Shown: positions 17,901 to 25,582, counted from the stretch's first letter. The stretch: 38,548 nt of DNA from Planctomycetia bacterium (GCA_030527015.1 JAUNBR010000011.1:29068-67615); one strand, 5' to 3'. Numbers and translations are program-made. The notes: generated by a model from the sequence alone, not told the origin.

Positions 17901-18717
17901 TCTGTTAAATAATCGTAAGAATGCGATTTACTGGGAATCCACCCGTGACACGGCGAATGTTCTGGAAGCCATGGCTCAGTATCTGAAAATTTCTGGTGAA
18001 ATGAACCCGGAAATGACTGTGGAAATCTGGGTAAACGGTGAAATGAAAAAAGCGGTCGAGATAACGAAAGATAATCTCTTTACCGTGGATAACACATTTA
18101 CGCTGACGGGAAACGCCCTGAAAACAGGAGCTTACGAAATTCAGCTGCGGCGAAAAGGTGCAGGACCATTATATTATAATGCTTATTTCACTTATTTCTC
18201 CCTGGAGGATTTCATCACGAAAGCTGGCCTGGAAATAAAAGTCGACCGAAAATATTATAAACTGGTGCGTGTGGAGGGAGAGCGTGCTGAGACGGCACTT
18301 TCCACCGCTCGCGGACAGGTGAATACCGTTAAGGTGGAAAAGTATGATCGAATTCCGCTGGCAGTCGGCGCGACCGTTACTTCCGGCGATTTAATTGAAG
18401 TGGAATTATCCATGGAATCTAAAAACGATTATACGTATCTGATGTTCGAGGATCCAAAACCTGCGGGTTTTGAGCCGGTGGACATCCGCTCCGGTTATAA
18501 CGGAAACGCGCTGGGTGCCTACGTGGAATATCGTGATAATCGCGTGGTATTCTTCGTTCAAAAATTGGCGAAAGGGAAACATTCGGTTTCTTATCAGATT
18601 CGCGCAGAACAGCCGGGCAGTGTTTCCGCCCTGCCCACCCGTGGTGAGGCCATGTACGCACCGGAACTGCGAGCAAATTCTGACGAAATGAAAATCCAGA
18701 CTCTGGATAAAGAATAG
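11953..18717 (+). CDS. Giant thioester alpha-2-macroglobulin family protein
   Basis: 2254 aa, exported (hydrophobic segment TLILFFFFFMG at residues 15-25, no lipobox seen). The first 450 residues hold TPR-like helices (GKFAEALYACEQLL, QYPRAAEYLKRILDE). The MG2-type signature TDRPVYRPDQKVHYK lies at about 759-773. Residues 911-952 hold nine Trp. A Met-rich low-complexity stretch (1356-1400) sits where the protease bait region is expected, just before the A2M domain (ALWISSLETDEDG, about 1433). The thioester CTEQ is intact (Cys1653-Gln1656), followed by the GGWGWF thioester-domain motif and a typical end (EAMYAPELRA). Such proteins trap attacking proteases by covalent thioester capture. AAGGA lies 7 nt before the ATG. 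The usual partner PBP1c is not adjacent. Function is inferred from the family. Confidence 0.93.
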   Translation: MKSGMLRQFKFCGTLILFFFFFMGIQKLEINAMDVTPVVSGSVMENEKITKNVEIKVESLKKLQKDGKFAEALYACEQLLFGEDKENPKSNTELLKSGENAQEVRECLICYINCLRRLGKFSDVDAFLEKVAATYADHWEVLECVADIYTRELTSHGCVVSGVFQRGRYQGMRANSVDRDRVRAMQLLNLCAPQVLRLAESDLLDDQARAGWFFIRYADFLMHVRERNTAWKLQNLTDVHSLPDYNTHSPFGFSETQGAPVDENDNPIFYALPSAKEKKDVPENEKIAFIQVLSGAQNDGELWRWCLEMAVTIQKNDFLQNAFRVERDFRMATFAQQQFGVQTLAEYGFPFAEDDNALEAEKQKGGILSIHTLKDNETLAKLATGVKRFTLPDDYNYINLYESIADSTTHRKFTALNTLATIMQNRRQYPRAAEYLKRILDESKLGNAPTENEAYLSFSEMAKYFRYNLDDRVNLTSVKKQYEQIVKNWGRFEGESEKTPGANHFVFRFRNATKVNFTATKIAIDQLFVDMEKVYKEMEENSPLSFQEMNQKKRDLQDIHIIGYDLVHNNKRKYLTDEVVTWSRELEPAEGHFDRVVDVETPLKNVGAYFIEASVEDGNRTAIVMWVSDLVLIQKNTNRAKWYYVADSVTGKAVPGAKLHIFGQHQEFFTEKSAGKNINKIKINTKTLDVTTDENGQWIGTEEKMPNHFQWMIIAQYPNAEKGKDHCLGFLGFQHFWYEHNVNEIFSNEIFNQVKVFPITDRPVYRPDQKVHYKFWINTAKYDQQGKSPFAGETFQLELHTPRGEKIDLPAVTADAWGGCAGEYLIPADATLGQYLIHLRDTSQKNIFGSLTFRIEEYKKPEFEVTVNAPKDPVMLGDKINATIEAKYYFGAPVTQGTIKYKVTRVAHSQRWFAPAPWDWFYGPGYWWNAYDYEWFPGWRTWGCERPLPAWFHVHSGPPEVILEKEIKLGENCPDMTEPGVFRVEFDTIIAKELHSDTDHQYTITAEVVDESRRTITGTGRVLVARKPFRVYTWTNRAYYRVGDDMTANFHARTLDGKPVTGDGVFKLFRVTYDENGTPAEKELFTQNVQVNPEGMLQQKLTLRQPGQFRVSYTLTDKAGHTAEGGQIFTVLGEKSTGENLRFNALELIPDKGEYAPGETVKLMVNTDLAGATVILFMRACNGICLDPVTLKMEGKSTVVDVPVRMADMPNFFVEAVTVAAGTVYSISKEICVPPAERVLNMEILPEKTEYLPGQEAKAKIKLTTLDGKPYVGSTVVTIYDKSLEYISGGSNIPEIKAFFWKWRRQHFPQTNFSSGKYSNCLVPKNEERMNLLGIFGSVTQNVTFAANGPRKLAGMGTSLEGDGAMQKNAIVADSMPMAEMTAEAGAEVPMMAPDMDMGARNTDSLLQETASTQEVASPSFVEPQVRSHFADTALWISSLETDEDGTAEIRLNMPENLTTWKILSWAMGDGTCVGSASAEVITRKNLILRMQTPRFLVTSDEILLTANVHNYLPTEKDVTVTLELPDATLIKVLSEPTRTVKIAANGEARIDWRVRAENEGECVVRMKALTTEESDAVEMTVPINIHGMKKQLAFSGMISASAEEKDARGTMRFDIPAQRRVNESELQVRFSPTLAGAMIDALPYLTDYPYGCTEQTLNRFLPTVLTQKSIIEMGVDLEDVKNKTANLNAQEIGDAKERAAQWSRNHVKPRGQKKRNPVFDKLEVDKMAAEGVSRLASMQCSDGGWGWFSGTMERSTPHLTALVTRGLILAQQNDVAVEQAFIDKGIAWLQRYQNQELQKLVRGQEKEPKLPYKRSADNMDALVYMVLAEAGHKPGNRKDTREMGEWLYKDRLNLSRYSQAMIGVAFALQNESEKLKMVVENLSQFLVVDPENQTAFMDLGSDSCWWFWHGNSIETQAAYLRLLCMIPSDWELTVRAKPLVPRVAEENLDGKVIPAIRTKLTADEEELLTYRPMELAPKLVKYLLNNRKNAIYWESTRDTANVLEAMAQYLKISGEMNPEMTVEIWVNGEMKKAVEITKDNLFTVDNTFTLTGNALKTGAYEIQLRRKGAGPLYYNAYFTYFSLEDFITKAGLEIKVDRKYYKLVRVEGERAETALSTARGQVNTVKVEKYDRIPLAVGATVTSGDLIEVELSMESKNDYTYLMFEDPKPAGFEPVDIRSGYNGNALGAYVEYRDNRVVFFVQKLAKGKHSVSYQIRAEQPGSVSALPTRGEAMYAPELRANSDEMKIQTLDKE

Positions 18718-18757
18718 CATCTGAAAATGGAAAGTACGAAAACATTTTAAATTTTCA

Positions 18758-18966
18758 TGCCCGATGCACACGATAAATTTCCGCTTCCCCGGCATTTTGA
18801 TTCGTTAAACTGTTTCCACTTTAAATTTCCGTTTTTTGTGGATCTGAACACAGGTATTTTCAGCGAAGCAAAAATGTCACAGAAGTAAAATTTTATCGTG
18901 TGCATCGGGTATAAAATGCTGGCGTCAAGAGTCGCTCTGAATGGAAATTTAAAGTGGAACCTGGTA
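18758..18966 (-). repeat. Palindromic element, outer copy interrupted by another copy
   Basis: The left part 18758-18807 (TGCCCGATGCACACGATAAA through GGCATTTTGATTCGTTA) continues at 18914 (AAATGCTGGCG) and ends TGGAACCTGGTA at 18966. The 104-bp piece between is another copy in the opposite orientation. Confidence 0.88.
18808..18911 (+). repeat. Palindromic element nested inside the copy at 18758-18966
   Basis: AACTGTTTCCACTTTAAA to GTGTGCATCGGGTA, flanked by TA at 18806-18807 and 18912-18913. The first base differs from the usual T. Removing it with one TA rejoins TTCGTTA and AAATGC to the normal inner stem. Confidence 0.88.
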
Positions 18967-18968
18967 TA

Positions 18969-19070
18969 TACTGGTTCCACTTTAAAATTTTGTTTTGTGC
19001 GGCTCTAAAAGCAGGCCTTTTCAGCGAAGCAAAAAAGCCGGTGAAGCTAAATTTTATAATGTATCGGGTA
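18969..19070 (+). repeat. Palindromic element, intact 102-bp copy adjacent to the nested pair
   Basis: TACTGGTTCCACTTTAAA to ATGTATCGGGTA. It shares the boundary TA (18967-18968) with the previous copy and has TA at 19071-19072, as expected if the TA at the edge of an existing copy served as the target. Confidence 0.9.
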
Positions 19071-19159
19071 TAAAAAAGGAGAAATGACGGACAGAAGAAA
19101 TATTCCAAAATGGCAGACCGAAACTGCAATAATTTCTGAAGAATGATAAAAGAGAGAAC

Positions 19160-20104
19160 ATGAAAAATCAAAAAGCAGGCAGAAACAAAACGATAGACAC
19201 CTCTTTAAGCGAAGGAAAAATATATTTCGATCGCTGCATCTGCATTACAGACAGACAAGACAGTATGGACACGGTTATCGATAAAACGGTGGTCGGGGAC
19301 ATGCTTAAAATATGCCCCTTACTGTTACCCAAAAGTATCGATCTGATAATCGCAGATCCTCCGTATAATCTTACTAAATCCTTTAACGGAAAAATCTTTT
19401 CAAAAAGAAAAGAAACAGAATACGAAGAATATACTCGTCGGTGGTTAAGTGTCGTGAAACCATTACTTAAGGAAAGTGGTTCTATTTATGTATGCTGTGA
19501 CTGGGAATCCAGTTTAATTATAGGCAGAGTTTTGCAGGAATTTTTTTATATTAAAAACCGAATTACATGGCAAAGAGAGAAGGGGCGCGGCGCAAAAAAA
19601 AACTGGAAAAACGGAATGGAGGATATTTGGTTCGCCACGAATAGCAGTGAGTATACTTTTAATCTGGATGCAGTAAAGGTAAGAAAAAAAGTTCTTGCCC
19701 CTTACCGCGTAAACGGTAAACCGAAAGACTGGACACCATCAGAACATGGAAATTATCGTGATACGTGTCCCTCAAATTTTTGGGATGACATTACCATTCC
19801 GTTTTGGTCCATGAACGAAAACACGGCACATCCAACACAAAAATCGGAAAAATTAATTGCAAAAATCATGCTGGCAAGTTCCGCTCAAAACGAAATCGTG
19901 CTGGATCCATTTTTGGGTTCTGGAACAACAAGTGTTGTTGCGAAAAAACTTGGCCGACATTACATCGGAATCGAAATGGAACCATTATATTGTCTGTGGA
20001 CGGAACAGCGACTTTCCATGGTAGACAGTAATTCGGAAATACAGGGATATGTTGACGGAATTTTCTGGGAACGAAATTCCCTGTCGGAACAGAGCGCTAA
20101 ATAA
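19160..20104 (+). CDS. Orphan DNA methyltransferase, probably N6-adenine (beta class)
   Basis: 314 aa. The catalytic motif DPPYN (residues 66-70) comes before the SAM-binding motif DPFLGSGTTS (249-258), the order of beta-class amino-methyltransferases; HPTQK (about 224-228) supports the N6_N4_Mtase family. DPPY rather than SPPY favours adenine over N4-cytosine. No restriction endonuclease or controller gene adjoins it: the neighbours are the macroglobulin gene and an amidotransferase-like gene, with clusters of repeat elements on both sides. It may be a regulatory methylase or the remnant of a lost restriction system. The ribosome site (AGAGAGAAC before the ATG) is moderate. The recognition site cannot be deduced. 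Confidence 0.9.
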   Translation: MKNQKAGRNKTIDTSLSEGKIYFDRCICITDRQDSMDTVIDKTVVGDMLKICPLLLPKSIDLIIADPPYNLTKSFNGKIFSKRKETEYEEYTRRWLSVVKPLLKESGSIYVCCDWESSLIIGRVLQEFFYIKNRITWQREKGRGAKKNWKNGMEDIWFATNSSEYTFNLDAVKVRKKVLAPYRVNGKPKDWTPSEHGNYRDTCPSNFWDDITIPFWSMNENTAHPTQKSEKLIAKIMLASSAQNEIVLDPFLGSGTTSVVAKKLGRHYIGIEMEPLYCLWTEQRLSMVDSNSEIQGYVDGIFWERNSLSEQSAK

Positions 20105-20209
20105 ATCACGGAAACGCTTCCGGGGAATAATTAACGAGAGATTAAATCGCGCCACGAAGCTCTTTCGATTACCATGAGCCGCGATTCACGGTCCATTTTT
20201 ACTCGATGC

Positions 20210-20301
20210 ACTCTAAAATTCTATTTTCCTCGCATTTTTACGTGGCTCTAAAAACGCTGCTTTCAGAGTCACACGAAATGGAAATTTAAGAAAAATCAGT
20301 A
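20210..20301 (-). repeat. Palindromic element, degraded copy
   Basis: TACTCGATGCACTCTAAA at the left and TTTAAGAAAAATCAGTA followed by TA at the right; the inner part is rearranged. It lies about 105 bp past the DNA methyltransferase stop. Confidence 0.75.
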
Positions 20302-20367
20302 TAAGAAAATTTGCCACACGTCTTTTACGGCGAATAGTCTCCTGTCAGATTTTGCCCCACCGTATTA

Positions 20368-20466
20368 TACTGCACTTTAAATTTCCGTTTTTTGCTTCTC
20401 TGAAAGCAGGTATTTTCAGAAAAACAAAAATGCTGCAGAAGCGGAATTTTATAGTGTATCAGGCAT
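20368..20466 (+). repeat. Palindromic element, copy at the head of a tandem array
   Basis: TACTGCACTTTAAATTTCCG through a TGCTTCTCTG variant centre to GTGTATCAGGCATA. Its sequence equals the second half of the 207-bp unit that follows. Confidence 0.8.
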
Positions 20467-20470
20467 AAAA

Positions 20471-20884
20471 TTTCTCTCTGATGCACACTATAAAATTTCT
20501 CTTCTGCGGTCTCACGGCACAAAAACACTTATTTTTACGAGTTCCGAAAGTACGCTTTTTCAGCGGGATACAGATTTCTCCTTTAAATTTCCGTTTTTTG
20601 CTTCTCTAAAAGCCAGCATTTTCAGAGAAAACAAAAATGCTGCAGAAGCGGAATTTTATAGTGTATCGGACATAAAATTTCTCTCCGACGCACACTATAA
20701 AATTTCTCTTCTGCGGTCTCACGGCACAAAAACACTTATTTTTACGAGTTCCGAAAGTACGCTTTTTCAGCGGGATACAGATTTCTCCTTTAAATTTCCG
20801 TTTTCAGCGACTCTAAAAGCCCAGCATTTTCAGAAAAACAAAAATGCTGCAGAAGCAGAATTTTATAGTGTATCGGACATAAGG
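20471..20884. repeat. Tandem duplication of a 207-bp unit containing element pieces
   Basis: The unit starting TTTCTCTCTGATGCACAC at 20471 recurs at 20678 with few differences. Each unit contains an R-type arm, about 70 bp of unrelated sequence (CACGGCACAAAAACACTT) and an L-to-R element ending GTATCGGACATA. With the preceding half unit this makes about 2.5 copies. No coding frame is supported inside. Confidence 0.88.
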
Positions 20885-20925
20885 ATATGCCGAAAAAGTA
20901 AAATTTTATAGTGCGTCAGACAAAA
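20885..20925 (+). repeat. Palindromic element, R-arm fragment
   Basis: AAAATTTTATAGTGCGTCAGACA, an isolated R arm ending 2 bp from the stop codon of the amidotransferase-like gene. Confidence 0.6.
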
Positions 20926-20926
20926 A

Positions 20927-21706
20927 TTATTTTCGTTTCGCCCAGTGAAGGAGATTACAGAAAAATTGCGCGTAATCCGCACCGACTTCTATAAACCCTG
21001 CGTCTGGAATTTCTTGCATAACACGGGTTTTTCCCCAGTCGACGAAACCTCCCACCCAGTGTGGCGCGACATCCGAAGCGAATGCCGCGACATTTCCTTC
21101 CCCGTAAGTTCCCGTGACTAAAACGGGCGAGACTTCTTCCAGATCCATGCCGACCTGAACGCCGGCGTCAGAATTACCTTTCTGGAATAAAATTTTAAAA
21201 CGCACACCTTCCAGTAAAACGGTGGCGTCAGGTTTCGGAAGAAAAGCGTTATAACCGCCGATTCCCGGAGGAGTGTCCCAGGGTAAGCCCGCCAAAATCG
21301 GATGATTTTCCTGATCTTTTGCCGGAATAATAAAAACAGTCTGAGCATAATTTCTCCGGTCATCCGTTTCCTCCATGAGTACAGGAAGAATTTCCGCCAG
21401 AGGAGAGTGATGATATTCACCCAAGCGCCCGTGAAAACTTTCCCAGCCGCCGAACATTAAAAGACCTGAACCATTTTTTACGGCGTTTACAAGATGCGCC
21501 CACTGTGCGTCACTAAAATTTTTCGCAGGATAATCACTAATGACGTATGCCGCATACTCCGTTTCCAAAAAATCTGGTGGTGGTGAATTTCCACTGTCCA
21601 CGCGATCATACGGAAGATGGTAATGCGTCATGATTCCTGCTAAATAGGCAGCGGCCATGTGAATATTATCGTCACCAAGATAACAAATTTTTTCACTTTT
21701 TTTCAT
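20927..21706 (-). CDS. Glutamine-amidotransferase-like (GATase1-like) protein
   Basis: 259 aa from the ATG at 21706, which has AAGGAG 10 nt upstream. A longer in-frame start at 21769 would translate part of a repeat element and is rejected. The fold suggested by KICYLGDDNIHMAAAYLAGIM, YVISDYPAKNF and LLMFGGWESFHG is the class I amidotransferase-like domain of cytoplasmic proteins, ending with VLVTGTYGEGNVAAFASDVAPHW. The usual nucleophile Cys is not seen at the GGWESF turn, so glutaminase activity is doubtful; it may be a carbohydrate- or ligand-related member. Same strand as the PIG-L gene but separated by repeat elements, so probably a separate transcript. Function unknown. Confidence 0.75.
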   Translation of the reverse strand: MKKSEKICYLGDDNIHMAAAYLAGIMTHYHLPYDRVDSGNSPPPDFLETEYAAYVISDYPAKNFSDAQWAHLVNAVKNGSGLLMFGGWESFHGRLGEYHHSPLAEILPVLMEETDDRRNYAQTVFIIPAKDQENHPILAGLPWDTPPGIGGYNAFLPKPDATVLLEGVRFKILFQKGNSDAGVQVGMDLEEVSPVLVTGTYGEGNVAAFASDVAPHWVGGFVDWGKTRVMQEIPDAGFIEVGADYAQFFCNLLHWAKRK

Positions 21707-21736
21707 TTTACTGATTCTCCTTACAGTTTTATTTTT

Positions 21737-21839
21737 TACACCCGACACACTATAAAATTCTGCTTCCACGGCATTCTGCTCCGATGAAAATACCTGATTT
21801 CAGAGCCGCAAAAAACTAAAATTTAAAGTGGAACCAGTA
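21737..21839 (-). repeat. Palindromic element, near-intact copy
   Basis: TACACCCGACACACTATAAA to TTAAAGTGGAACCAGTA, then TA at 21840-21841. It lies 31 bp upstream of the start codon of the amidotransferase-like gene. Confidence 0.88.
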
Positions 21840-21925
21840 TACACGGCCAGAGCGCAGATATTTCATGCTTTCAAAAAACGCCGTGGCAGCAGGACGTCCG
21901 CGCATCAGACACAAAAAATATCCTG

Positions 21926-21970
21926 GTCACATCCGACACACAATAAAATTTCACTTCCACAGCATTTTTA
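21926..21970 (-). repeat. Palindromic element, left half interrupted by the next copy
   Basis: TCACATCCGACACACAATAA through CCACAGCATTTTTA, then the copy at 21971 begins. The right half of this older copy was not found. Confidence 0.65.
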
Positions 21971-22073
21971 TATCCGATTCACTATAAATTTCCGCTTCTG
22001 TGGCATTTTTGCTTTCTCTGAAAATGCCTGCCTTAAAAACCGCACTAAATGAAAATTTAAAGTAAAACCAGGA
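21971..22073 (-). repeat. Palindromic element, near-intact copy
   Basis: TATCCGATTCACTATAAA, inner hairpin GGCATTTTTGCTTTCTCTGAAAATGCC (two short stems), then TTAAAGTAAAACCAGGA and TA. It ends 32 bp from the stop of the PIG-L gene. Confidence 0.85.
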
Positions 22074-22104
22074 TAAACGTGAAATTTACATGAGAAAGAT
22101 GAAA

Positions 22105-22935
22105 TTACATGTCAAATAAATAATCATATTTCCCAGGCTGCATGATGTCAAATTCCACTTCACGGATATATTCCTGCGCACCCGCTTTTCGCTGAACTTC
22201 TATTAAAAGCTCGATCTGCTCTTGGCTTTTATACTCCATGATGCCGGCAAGTTTTTTCTCCAGCAATTCTTCACTCGTGCGCACGCGTAATGTCGGAGGC
22301 GTAATAAAATCACTGTACGTGGCGTACTCATAAAGACGAGGAATCTGTTCCAGCGCAGGGCCTAATTCCGGCCAAATTCCGCCCTGAGCGTGAAAAATAC
22401 TGATAATCATTTCACTGGTGGTCAATTTATGATCCGGATGAATATCCGTGGATGTGGGAAGAAAAACACGTGTGGGACGAATTTTCCGAAGAACCCAGGT
22501 GAATGAATTTTGAAGCCCCATGGCGGAACCGATAATCGTGGGATCCCCACCTTCCATAAACTGACGGCCTGATTTTCGATAAAGACTACAGTCGTCGAAT
22601 TCCAGCCGATGCAGATTCTCCGAAGGTAACCCCATGGCGGTAAAAGAAGCGGTGGTTTCACGGCGACGAATGTCGGCGATCGTATTTCGCTGCTCCGGAC
22701 GACAGTACCCCATTAACCCATTCGTGGTAATTACAGCGTGTGTCGAAATTCCCTCTGCCAGCGCGGCCAAAAAGGTGAGCCCGGCACCACAGACGATATC
22801 ATCATCATGCGGAGCCAGAAAAAGCCAGCTCTCCTTTTCGTTTTGCCAGTCTGGAAAAATTTCTTTCGCGCTATCTGCGTGAAAAACCTGATTCCCGACG
22901 CGCCGATCATACATAATCCCTGTTTTTGAATTCAC
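22105..22935 (-). CDS. PIG-L (LmbE-like) family deacetylase
   Basis: 276 aa. The metal-binding motif APHDDDIVCG (residues 41-50; family consensus AHPDDE) and HPDHK with His166 and His169 define the zinc-dependent N-acetyl-sugar deacetylase family (MshB, LmbE, PIG-L). A GG linker-type insert (FMEGGDPTIIG) is present. No signal peptide, so cytoplasmic. The start is GTG at 22935, with GGAGG at 7-nt spacing. The substrate is not predictable; many family members act on GlcNAc conjugates. The phytoene-desaturase-like gene lies 96 bp upstream on the same strand and could share a transcript, since no repeat element separates them. Confidence 0.88.
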   Translation of the reverse strand: MNSKTGIMYDRRVGNQVFHADSAKEIFPDWQNEKESWLFLAPHDDDIVCGAGLTFLAALAEGISTHAVITTNGLMGYCRPEQRNTIADIRRRETTASFTAMGLPSENLHRLEFDDCSLYRKSGRQFMEGGDPTIIGSAMGLQNSFTWVLRKIRPTRVFLPTSTDIHPDHKLTTSEMIISIFHAQGGIWPELGPALEQIPRLYEYATYSDFITPPTLRVRTSEELLEKKLAGIMEYKSQEQIELLIEVQRKAGAQEYIREVEFDIMQPGKYDYLFDM

Positions 22936-23031
22936 GGAATATCCTCCTGTATACTAAAAGTGTATGTTTTATGTCTTCCCAAAATTTCGGAAAAAAGATA
23001 AAACAAAAATAAAGTGAAACGTAATTAAATT

Positions 23032-24450
23032 TTATAATCTTTTGCCCTCTGAAATCCATGAGTCCGCTTCATTCGCGACGATCACTCCATAATTCACAGC
23101 ACCCAGCCAGCCACTCATAATAATACCGACACTTCCTGTGTGGAACAGACCATGAATTTCCTGTGGCAGGGAACGACTAATTTCCAGACCTTCAAATTTT
23201 GTGCCAAAACTGGCTCCATTCTGATGAAGCGTATAACGCTCAAAAGTTCGTGGAGTGGCCGCCTCCACCCAGTCCAGTTTCTGACGAATGCCGGGAACAT
23301 ATTTTTCGATCGCCGTTAAAGTATCCTCGATTAAATCCTGTTTTGAGGCTTTATAATCTTCAGGGCTTAACGTACTCCAGTCATCATAATTTGCATTCGT
23401 GCTGGCGACCACCGCGTATCGGTCCAGCTCTGGCCGCGTGCGTGGGTAATAAAAAGAATACGTTCGGCTGGTAATATTTCGGCTTAAAAGTAAGGACGTC
23501 TGGAAAGTCGGAGCCGTGGAGGTAAACAGCAGATCTCCACATTTCGATTCATCCAGCGTTTCACCTGGTTTTAAGGACATGTAAACCTGCGTGCTGGAAT
23601 TATTTAGCCGGACTTTTTCCGCTTTTTCGATAAATTCAGAAGAGAAATTTTCCGTGCCCGTCATCTGGAAAATAGTGCTTTTTAAATTGGAATTCGACAA
23701 AACGCATTTTGCTCGCACCAGCTCTCCATTTATCCAGACTCCCGCGACCTGTCGGTGGCGGCTCGGTGTTTTGGAAACTTCAATTTTTTCTATTTTTGTC
23801 CGAGTGAGAATCTGCACACCATTTTTCTCCATCTCAGCCTTCATCAGAGCGATTAACTGATCCGTACCACCGGTAAACGTAAAAACGCCCTTCGACATAA
23901 AATTCGAAAATACGATTCCGTATGTTAACGCGGGATCCTCCAGCGTGGAACCGTTCGCGTATGTGATCGGCTCCATCAAAAGCCGCACCACATCTTCCCG
24001 ACCAGGGAAAAATTCGTCAAAAAGTTCTCGTGTCGTCAGATGCTGATCATCCACAAAAGTCATGCTTCGCGCTTTATTAAAAAAAGACTCCACCGTCGGA
24101 TGCGCGATTCCAAAACGCTCCACCAAAAGACGTGTAAAGTCTTCTCGATTAAATGTCGTTTCCAGCGAAAACATGGGATTATCAAAACGAATTGACGGCA
24201 GCTGCACGATTCTGTCCGCGATTTCTTTATTCCAGTAACGCCGGCAGCTTTTTATCATGCCGACAGGAAATCCGTGCAGAGAAATGTCAAAAATCACATT
24301 TCCCGGACGCTTAAACCATGTGGCCAGTCCCCCCAGCTGATGATGAAACTCGCACAGCAAAACTTTATTTCCTGCCCGCGCCAAAATGTTCGCAGCGGTC
24401 ATACCGCCCAGACCGGAACCTATTACGATAACGTCATATTCTTTATGCAT
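23032..24450 (-). CDS. FAD-dependent phytoene desaturase / carotenoid isomerase-like oxidoreductase
   Basis: 472 aa. The dinucleotide-binding motif [21 protein letters not shown] starts at residue 7, followed by [14 protein letters not shown], and the C-terminal FAD-contact segment is [22 protein letters not shown]. This is the CrtI/CrtISO/retinol saturase superfamily. No carotenoid gene (crtB, crtY) is nearby, so the polyene substrate is inferred at most. It could instead act on a quinone or other isoprenoid. The ATG start has only a weak ribosome site. The ATG lies about 55 bp from an element copy. Confidence 0.85.
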   Translation of the reverse strand: MHKEYDVIVIGSGLGGMTAANILARAGNKVLLCEFHHQLGGLATWFKRPGNVIFDISLHGFPVGMIKSCRRYWNKEIADRIVQLPSIRFDNPMFSLETTFNREDFTRLLVERFGIAHPTVESFFNKARSMTFVDDQHLTTRELFDEFFPGREDVVRLLMEPITYANGSTLEDPALTYGIVFSNFMSKGVFTFTGGTDQLIALMKAEMEKNGVQILTRTKIEKIEVSKTPSRHRQVAGVWINGELVRAKCVLSNSNLKSTIFQMTGTENFSSEFIEKAEKVRLNNSSTQVYMSLKPGETLDESKCGDLLFTSTAPTFQTSLLLSRNITSRTYSFYYPRTRPELDRYAVVASTNANYDDWSTLSPEDYKASKQDLIEDTLTAIEKYVPGIRQKLDWVEAATPRTFERYTLHQNGASFGTKFEGLEISRSLPQEIHGLFHTGSVGIIMSGWLGAVNYGVIVANEADSWISEGKRL

Positions 24451-24506
24451 GATGTTCTAAAAATAATAATAACTGGAATCAGGGATTCCTCTGGAAAAAT
24501 ATCTTA

Positions 24507-24623
24507 TACTGGTTCCACTTTAAATTTCCATTTTGCATGACTCTTAAAGCCTGCATTTTCAGCAAAACAAAAATACCAGTCTGTCGGCAGACACGAAAGC
24601 GGAAATTTATCGTGCTTCGGATA
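24507..24623 (+). repeat. Palindromic element, 117-bp copy with a small extra hairpin
   Basis: TACTGGTTCCACTTTAAA to CGTGCTTCGGATA with TA on both sides. The extra length is a GTCTG-TCGG-CAGAC hairpin inside the R half. Confidence 0.88.
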
Positions 24624-24681
24624 TAAATAATTTTACCATAAAAAAAAGAAAACAAAAGGCGGCACTATAATTTTATATTTA

Positions 24682-24816
24682 TACTGGCTCTCCTTTAAAT
24701 TTTCGTTTTTTATGCGGTCTAAACGCAAACATTTTTTCCCGGCCGACGCTTGGCAGGAAGCAAAAAAACTGTCTTTCGGCGAACAGAAAAAAACATCATT
24801 TTACAGGTACCGAATA
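24682..24816 (+). repeat. Palindromic element, strongly degraded copy
   Basis: TACTGGCTCTCCTTTAAA at the left, a rearranged GC-rich centre (CCGGCCGACGCTTGG), then AGGTACCGAATA. It ends 7 bp from the stop of the phosphoesterase gene. Confidence 0.65.
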
Positions 24817-24822
24817 AAAAAG

Positions 24823-25296
24823 TTATAAAACATATTTTTGAATCGAAAGCTGAGGTAAATCCAGCGTGACCACACTGGGAGTCGTGCGCGTAAATCCTCC
24901 GGGATTCAAAATCCTTGTCTCATTCTCGATTCGCCAGGAAAACTGGTGTTCATGCCCATAACATATCAGATCAAAATGCTGACGGTACAAAAGATCATCG
25001 AAAGTTCGCCAGTCGTCCCCATGCAAAAACGCGATTCGCCGACCCTCCCTGGAAATTATTCCCACATTTCCATAATACGTCTGCCTAAATTCTGTCACCC
25101 ATGATTTTAAACTCGAAGTGTCCGTATTCCCTAAAACATAATGTCCAGGAAATTTCGCCAAAAGTGATACGATTTCTTTGGTTCCGACATCTCCACAGTG
25201 AATAAATTCTTGAATTTCAGCACGTTCAAAAATGGTAACGGCTTTCTTGACCAGCTCAGTTTGGCCGTGCGTATCACTGAGAATCCCAAAACGCAT
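24823..25296 (-). CDS. YfcE/MJ0936-family metallophosphoesterase
   Basis: 157 aa, normal for the family. All metal-ligand motifs of the calcineurin-like fold are present: Asp8 and His10 in SDTH, Asp36 in CGDVG, Asn57 in LGNTD, His92 in LHGD and GHEH with His115 and His117. It is a cytoplasmic Mn2+-type phosphodiesterase in studied relatives; the physiological substrate is usually unknown. Single gene on this strand, flanked by element copies on both sides, so it is likely its own transcript. Confidence 0.92.
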   Translation of the reverse strand: MRFGILSDTHGQTELVKKAVTIFERAEIQEFIHCGDVGTKEIVSLLAKFPGHYVLGNTDTSSLKSWVTEFRQTYYGNVGIISREGRRIAFLHGDDWRTFDDLLYRQHFDLICYGHEHQFSWRIENETRILNPGGFTRTTPSVVTLDLPQLSIQKYVL

Positions 25297-25377
25297 GTAA
25301 CCTGTCCTCTGATGGAATAATGGAATAAAAAAAGCGGAAGTTCCAAAACATTCCGCAAAATATACAGATTTACTTTA

Positions 25378-25477
25378 TACCCGATTCACTCTGAAATTTC
25401 ACTTCCCATGATTTTAGTCCTCCGTCCGCAGCAGACCGAGCCAAAATGCTTACGTTTAGAACGACATAAAACTTAAA
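25378..25477 (-). repeat. Palindromic element, degraded left part of a copy
   Basis: TACCCGATTCACTCTGAAAT and a diverged remainder; TA at 25376-25377. An intact copy begins right at its right end. Confidence 0.65.
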
Positions 25478-25479
25478 TA

Positions 25480-25580
25480 TACTGCTCTCTTTTAAATTTC
25501 CATTTTGTGCGGCTCTTAAAGCCAGGCATCTTCAGCGAAGAAAAATGCCGGTGAAACGGAAATTTATAGTGCATCGGATA
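25480..25580 (+). repeat. Palindromic element, intact 101-bp copy
   Basis: TACTGCTCTCTTTTAAA to TATAGTGCATCGGATA, with TA at 25478-25479 and 25581-25582. What follows (25583-25639) is a further R half ending CGGGTA, so this copy probably landed in an older one. Confidence 0.88.
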
Positions 25581-25582
25581 TA

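Noticed and set aside
19160..20926. Restriction-modification or defence island around the DNA methyltransferase
   Set aside because: Neighbouring genes are envelope and metabolic; no nuclease, helicase or toxin gene was found on either strand.
21707..21769. Longer start for the amidotransferase-like gene
   Set aside because: The extra 21 residues are a translation of element sequence; AAGGAG precedes the internal ATG.
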